Assembly: GCA_017504965.1 (NCBI GenBank)
Contig: JAFVQD010000011.1
Coordinates: 62,001-126,000 of the forward strand
DNA length: 64,000 bases
Direction of reading: 5' to 3'
Source: Bacteroidales bacterium
Lineage (GTDB): Bacteria; Bacteroidota; Bacteroidia; Bacteroidales; UBA932
Shown here in pieces: positions 59,610-64,000 of the stretch; within the stretch, counting starts at the first letter, position 1, and the number at the start of each line of letters is the position of its first letter. Under the pieces are notes generated by a model. That model was not told the origin of the DNA. It did not search any database and was given only the letters and a program-made list of their open reading frames with translations. The position numbers and the translations under genes were made by a program.

Positions 59610-62330
59610 TTATTTGTCGTATTTGATAGCTGCCTGAGCTGCTGCCAATCTTGCGATAGGAACGCGGAATGGAGAGCAAGATACATAGTTCATTCCGATC
59701 AGGTGACAGAACTCTACAGAAGCAGGATCACCACCGTGCTCACCGCAGATACCCACTTTCAAGTTAGGGTTAGTGCTGCGACCACCTTTAACACCGATCT
59801 CGATAAGGTGACCTACTGAAGTTACATCCAGGGTCTGGAATGGATCGTTAGGGATGATCTTGTTGTTCAGATAGTCAGGCATAAATGCTCCGATATCGTC
59901 ACGAGAGAAACCGTAAGTCATCTGAGTCAAGTCGTTGGTACCGAATGAGAAGAACTGTGCAGTCTCAGCCATCTTGTCAGCAAGGATAGCTGCACGAGGT
60001 ATCTCAATCATAGTACCGTACAGGTAGTTGATCTTAAGACCGAATTCAGCCTCTACCTCAGCGTGAACTCTGTCAAGGATCTTCTTCTGGAAGTCAAGCT
60101 CGTTAACAGAGATGGTTACAGGGATCATAATCTCAGGACGTGGATCGAAGCCCTCTTTCATAAGCTGAGCAGTAGCAGTGAAGATAGCTCTGAACTGCAT
60201 CTCACTTACCTCTGGATAAGAGATACCAAGACGTACACCACGGTGACCCATCATAGGGTTAACCTCGTGTAGACCTTCGCCACGTTTCTGAACAGCCTCT
60301 ACAGTGATACCAAGCTCTTCTGCAAGCTCTTTCTGTTTCTCTTCACCCTGTGGAACGAACTCGTGCAAAGGTGGGTCAAGAAGACGGAAAGTAACTGATT
60401 TGCCGTCCATAACTTTCATAGTACCTTTGGTTACATCGATAACGTAAGGCATAAGTTCGTTAAGGGCAGCAACTCTCTCTTCAGTGTTCTTCGAAAGGAT
60501 CATCTTGCGAAGTTTAGAAAGTGGAGCCTCTGAGTTGGCGCCGTAGAACATATGCTCGATACGGAACAGACCGATACCTTCAGCACCGAAGTTGATAGCC
60601 TGCTGTGCATCCTGAGGGTTCTCAGCATTTGTTCTTACACCAAGTTTACGATATTTGTCCACGATCTGCATATACTCTACGAAACGAGGATTTTCAGATG
60701 CATCCATAGTTTTTACAGGTACATCATAAACCCAGCCTTTAGAGCCGTTAAGTGAGAAGATGTCACCTTCCTGATATGTTTTGCCGTTGATAACAAGTAC
60801 TCTCTTCTCATCTACAGTCTTGAGCTGAACTGCATCACAACCTACGATACAGCATTTGCCCCATCCGCGAGCTACAAGGGCAGCGTGAGAGGTCATACCG
60901 CCACGAGCAGTCAAAAGACCGTCAGCAGCTCTCATACCCTCTACATCTTCAGGGTTGGTCTCTTCACGTACAAGGATAACTTTCTCACCTTTGGCAGCTG
61001 CCTCTACAGCATCTTCAGCGGTGAATACGATCTTACCTACTGCTCCACCAGGACCTGCAGGAAGACCTTGTGCGATAACCTGTGCGCCTTTCTCTGCTTT
61101 AGGGTCAAGGATAGGGTGAAGAAGCTCGTCAAGCTGGTTAGGAGCCACACGCATAACAGCGGTCTTCTCGTCGATAAGACCTTCGTGAAGCATATCCATA
61201 GCCATATTCAAAGCAGCAAGACCGGTTCTCTTACCTACGCGGCACTGAAGCATCCAAAGTTTGCCATCCTGGATGGTGAACTCGATATCCTGCATATCTG
61301 TGAAGTGGTGCTCAAGATTATTCTGGATCTCGTCAAGCTCTTTGTAAACCTCTGGCATAGCGGTCTCAAGAGAAGCAAGATGTTTGTTGTGTTCGTTTTT
61401 GGTAGCCTCGTTAAGAGGGTTAGGTGTACGGATACCGGCTACTACGTCCTCACCTTGGGCGTTGATTAGCCACTCGCCGTAGAATTTGTTTTCACCTGTA
61501 GCAGGGTTACGTGAGAAAGCCACACCGGTAGCTGAGTTTGAACCCATATTACCGAATACCATAGCCTGTACGTTTACAGCTGTACCCCAGTCATCAGGAA
61601 TATTTTCGATACGACGGTATGCGATAGCTCTTCTACCATTCCAAGATTTGAAAACGGCGCCGATACCACCCCAAAGCTGGGCTTTGGCATCATCAGGGAA
61701 CTCCTGACCAAGAACCTCTTTTACGCGAACTTTGAAATCTTCGCAAAGCTGGATAAGATCCTCTTCTGTAAGATCTGTATCAGATTTGTAACCTTTAGCC
61801 TCTTTAACATCGTGAAGCATACGGTCAAGCTGAACGCGGATACCCTGACCTTCAGCTGGCTCGATACCTTCTGATTTCTCCATTACCACGTCTGAGTACA
61901 TCATAATAAGACGACGGTATGCATCATAAACGAAACGAGGGTTCTGAGTCTTCGCAATCATACCAGGGATGGTAGCTGAGCAAAGACCGATATTTAGTAC
62001 GGTTTCCATCATACCAGGCATAGAAGCTCTGGCGCCTGAACGGCAAGAAACCAAAAGAGGGTTGTCCTTGTCACCATATTTCATGCCCATCATCTCCTCT
62101 GCGCGAGCAAGAGCGGCATTAACTTCCTGTTCCAATTCTGCAGGATACTGACAACCAAGGTCATAGTACTCGGTGCAGCATTCAGTGGTGATAGTAAAAC
62201 CAGCTGGTACAGGGATACCTAGAGTACACATTTCAGCCAGGTTAGCACCTTTACCACCAAGTAGATTTCTCATGGAACCATTGCCTTCAGCTTCTTTACC
62301 GCCGAAGAAATAAACTCTTTTAGTTGACAT
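59610..62330 (-). CDS. ppdK: Pyruvate, phosphate dikinase
   Basis: This 906-residue enzyme interconverts pyruvate + ATP + Pi and phosphoenolpyruvate + AMP + PPi. The N-terminal ATP-grasp domain starts FFGGKEAEGNGSMRNLLGGKGANLAEM. The swivelling domain has the phospho-His motif GGMTSHAALVARGWGKCC, and the C-terminal PEP domain ends with FSFGTNDLTQMTYGFSRDD and GICGEHGGDP. Length fits bacterial PpdK (about 870-910). A TATATTTG box (62394-62401) lies 64 bp upstream. Codon bias is strong, as for gap. In anaerobes PpdK replaces or reverses pyruvate kinase and saves pyrophosphate energy. Confidence 0.98.
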   Translation of the reverse strand: MSTKRVYFFGGKEAEGNGSMRNLLGGKGANLAEMCTLGIPVPAGFTITTECCTEYYDLGCQYPAELEQEVNAALARAEEMMGMKYGDKDNPLLVSCRSGARASMPGMMETVLNIGLCSATIPGMIAKTQNPRFVYDAYRRLIMMYSDVVMEKSEGIEPAEGQGIRVQLDRMLHDVKEAKGYKSDTDLTEEDLIQLCEDFKVRVKEVLGQEFPDDAKAQLWGGIGAVFKSWNGRRAIAYRRIENIPDDWGTAVNVQAMVFGNMGSNSATGVAFSRNPATGENKFYGEWLINAQGEDVVAGIRTPNPLNEATKNEHNKHLASLETAMPEVYKELDEIQNNLEHHFTDMQDIEFTIQDGKLWMLQCRVGKRTGLAALNMAMDMLHEGLIDEKTAVMRVAPNQLDELLHPILDPKAEKGAQVIAQGLPAGPGGAVGKIVFTAEDAVEAAAKGEKVILVREETNPEDVEGMRAADGLLTARGGMTSHAALVARGWGKCCIVGCDAVQLKTVDEKRVLVINGKTYQEGDIFSLNGSKGWVYDVPVKTMDASENPRFVEYMQIVDKYRKLGVRTNAENPQDAQQAINFGAEGIGLFRIEHMFYGANSEAPLSKLRKMILSKNTEERVAALNELMPYVIDVTKGTMKVMDGKSVTFRLLDPPLHEFVPQGEEKQKELAEELGITVEAVQKRGEGLHEVNPMMGHRGVRLGISYPEVSEMQFRAIFTATAQLMKEGFDPRPEIMIPVTISVNELDFQKKILDRVHAEVEAEFGLKINYLYGTMIEIPRAAILADKMAETAQFFSFGTNDLTQMTYGFSRDDIGAFMPDYLNNKIIPNDPFQTLDVTSVGHLIEIGVKGGRSTNPNLKVGICGEHGGDPASVEFCHLIGMNYVSCSPFRVPIARLAAAQAAIKYDK

Positions 62331-62393
62331 AAGTGTTTAGTGTTAAATGTTTATTTTGATGTAAAATGTTGTTTCACTTTGTATTTGGGGCGA

Positions 62394-62401
62394 CAAATAT
62401 A
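62394..62401 (-). promoter_or_regulatory. -7 promoter box of ppdK
   Basis: TATATTTG on the minus strand, between the phoH stop and ppdK. Confidence 0.6.
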
Positions 62402-62410
62402 ATAAAAAAA

Positions 62411-63772
62411 TTATAGCAATTTGCAAGCTAATTTAGAAAGTTCACTTCTTTCACCCTTAGCCATATTTATGTGTTCAAAGACTGACTGCCCGAAAAACTT
62501 CTCTCCAAGCAGACTCAGACCATTTGAGTGGACATCCAGATAGGGCTGGTCGATCTGGAATATATCACCTGAAAAGATGATTTTCGTGTTGTCTCCCGCC
62601 CTGGAGATGATGGTCTTGATCTCGTGTGGAGTGAGGTTCTGAGCCTCGTCTATGATGAAACATACATTGTTGAGACTTCTCCCTCTGACATAGGCAAGGG
62701 GTGAAATGATGAGTTTCTCGTCACGTAGCATTCCATCTATTTCAGCCAGCAGCTCCGGCCTCCCGGCGAGTGAGCTTTTGATGAGATTCAGATTGTCATA
62801 AAGGGGGAGGAGGAATGGTGCTATTTTGTTATCTATATTGTCTGGTAACAGTACGATATTCTTGTCCAGAAGCGGTATGATAGGTCGTGACAGGATGATC
62901 TGATGAAATCTTCCCCGCTGTTCAATCGCTCCGGCAAGGGCCAGAAGCGTTTTGCCCGATCCGGACGGCCCTGTAAGGGAGATGAGTTTTACTTCAGGAT
63001 TGAGGATCGCCTCCATAGCAAAAGACTGCTCTTCATTACGGGGGGTGATGTTCAGTGCAGTCTGCCTATCTATTCTGACTATGGTCTTGAGATCAATGTC
63101 GAATCTACCCAGATAGAGGGTGTTGTCCTCGCTGTAAATTCTGAACAGCTGGTTAGGGAGGAGCTTGCGTTTGATGTTCAGGTCGATAGGGGCTATGCTC
63201 CCTTCGCTTTTGAATTTCTGGATGACTTGATTTTTTACCTTCTTTATAGTGGTCACCTCTTTTTGGATCTTTTCGATCTTCTCCTGTTCCACTCTGTCTG
63301 TCATATAGTCCTGAACCATAAGCCCCATAGCCCTCGCTTTGAGTCTCATATTCATATCTTTGGTAACCAGAGCCACTTTTCTCTCGGGGTACTGGTCCCT
63401 GAGCCATAGGGCAGTGGCTATGATCCTGTGGTCCGGAATATCTTCCGATAGGGCACCGACATACTCCCCTGTAAATGGGTGCCCTATCTCCACTTTGATT
63501 TTCCCTTTGCCCGGACCAAGGCTTACCCCCTGGTCGAACAGGAAGTTATTTGACAAGCGGTCGATCTCCCTGACAAAACTGCGGGCGTTGAATGCCAGGG
63601 TATCGTTCCCTTTTTTGAATTTGTCCAGCTCTTCGATGACTGTGATAGGTATATACAAATCGTTGTTCTGGAAATTGTATATGGACCTATGGTCGTGAAG
63701 TATGATATTCGTGTCGAGGACGAATATCTTTGGCGGTTGGTTCGTAGTGTTTACTGTCGTTTTTCGAGCCAT
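62411..63772 (-). CDS. phoH: PhoH-family ATPase with N-terminal PIN domain
   Basis: This 453-residue protein is of the PhoH2 type. The N-terminal PIN RNase domain has [13 protein letters not shown] (first Asp), [12 protein letters not shown] and [15 protein letters not shown]. The C-terminal PhoH ATPase has Walker [18 protein letters not shown] and [21 protein letters not shown]. PhoH2 proteins act as RNA helicase/ribonuclease pairs. The start overlaps the end of purL by 22 bp, an unexpected neighbour. Confidence 0.95.
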   Translation of the reverse strand: MARKTTVNTTNQPPKIFVLDTNIILHDHRSIYNFQNNDLYIPITVIEELDKFKKGNDTLAFNARSFVREIDRLSNNFLFDQGVSLGPGKGKIKVEIGHPFTGEYVGALSEDIPDHRIIATALWLRDQYPERKVALVTKDMNMRLKARAMGLMVQDYMTDRVEQEKIEKIQKEVTTIKKVKNQVIQKFKSEGSIAPIDLNIKRKLLPNQLFRIYSEDNTLYLGRFDIDLKTIVRIDRQTALNITPRNEEQSFAMEAILNPEVKLISLTGPSGSGKTLLALAGAIEQRGRFHQIILSRPIIPLLDKNIVLLPDNIDNKIAPFLLPLYDNLNLIKSSLAGRPELLAEIDGMLRDEKLIISPLAYVRGRSLNNVCFIIDEAQNLTPHEIKTIISRAGDNTKIIFSGDIFQIDQPYLDVHSNGLSLLGEKFFGQSVFEHINMAKGERSELSKLACKLL

Positions 63773-63999
63773 TTTTTACCGTTGATGAATAGTTCTATCC
63801 AAGGAGTTACCTCCTCGTTTCTCTTATCGTATGGGTAATGAGCCCAGTTCCATGGTCTCAAGCACCTTTCAGGGTGGGGCATCATAGCGAGATGTCGGCC
63901 ATCCTTAGAGCATACGCCGGCTATACCCTCTGGCGAGCCATTAGGGTTGGCAGGGTAGGAGTTGTAGGTATATCTTAGTGCGACATTGTATTGGTCAAC
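63751..63999 (-). CDS. purL: Phosphoribosylformylglycinamidine synthase, C-terminal end (5' part outside window)
   Basis: Eighty-two residues are visible, ending in LEKRQ. They carry the glutaminase end of large Pur[34 protein letters not shown] with the catalytic His-x-Glu (MPHPE). PurL makes FGAM in purine synthesis. The gene runs off the right edge. It overlaps phoH by 22 bp. Confidence 0.9.
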   Translation of the reverse strand, partial: VDQYNVALRYTYNSYPANPNGSPEGIAGVCSKDGRHLAMMPHPERCLRPWNWAHYPYDKRNEEVTPWIELFINGKKWLEKRQ

Positions 64000-64000
64000 A

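Overview
This 64 kb window looks like a chromosome segment of a Bacteroidales bacterium. Nearly every intergenic start region carries the Bacteroidota -7 box TAnnTTTG, most genes lack a Shine-Dalgarno sequence, and the gene content fits the order: tandem GLUG-repeat lipoproteins, a fimbrillin/FISUMP lipoprotein, C1B peptidases, PpdK, DUF349, DUF6913 and a PF13303-type IIC. A Rikenellaceae/Alistipes-like host is plausible but is only an inference. Most of the window is core genome; one AT-rich block (about 42.7-51.65 kb) is accessory.

Layout. 0-5.5 kb: end of a ferredoxin gene, trmD, then DUF349-yidC-yggS. 5.5-11.4 kb: two large secreted GLUG-repeat lipoproteins; the first carries an unusual hydrophobic helical insert. 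11.4-22 kb: surE-lpxB-dapF, gap, a two-TM sensor-like protein with trkH and a RecD-like helicase, a THUMP-like methyltransferase, and a phosphohexomutase followed by a palindromic repeat element. 22-30.4 kb: three tandem secreted C1 peptidases with pssA, a ClpB that lacks its N-domain, and an AspT-like transporter.

30.4-35.8 kb is the best candidate for an undescribed system. An HPr-kinase-like protein, an S24/S26-type peptidase, a PqqD-like recognition protein and an ABC exporter are packed in one operon. It is followed by a separately promoted 43-residue peptide with a Gly-Gly motif and a lipoprotein. Together these look like a peptide modification/processing/export locus of RiPP type.

35.8-42.7 kb: ybaK and a patatin lipase, a IIC membrane protein, ferritin, then an acyl ligase-ACP-GNAT cassette (candidate sphingolipid or sulfonolipid N-acylation) and a lysoplasmalogenase-family gene. 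A 229-bp copy of that gene's 3' end recurs 9.2 kb later. The two copies bracket a defence island: a DUF234 ATPase, an unknown 201-aa protein, a two-TM protein paired with a Cas2-like SinR protein, a Septu-like PtuA/PtuB pair, a small ORF, and an overlapping AbiEi-nucleotidyltransferase-PP2C operon with two palindromic operators. The island has no integrase or transposase and ends just before a tRNA-Arg gene.

52-64 kb is core again: a PepC-like peptidase, a DUF368 (PopT-family) protein, DUF6913, a cation/proton antiporter, hydF-hydE (FeFe-hydrogenase maturation), a small secreted protein, ppdK, phoH and the 3' end of purL. In at least two places a rho-independent terminator lies inside the 3' coding end of the convergent neighbour (trmD and hydE).
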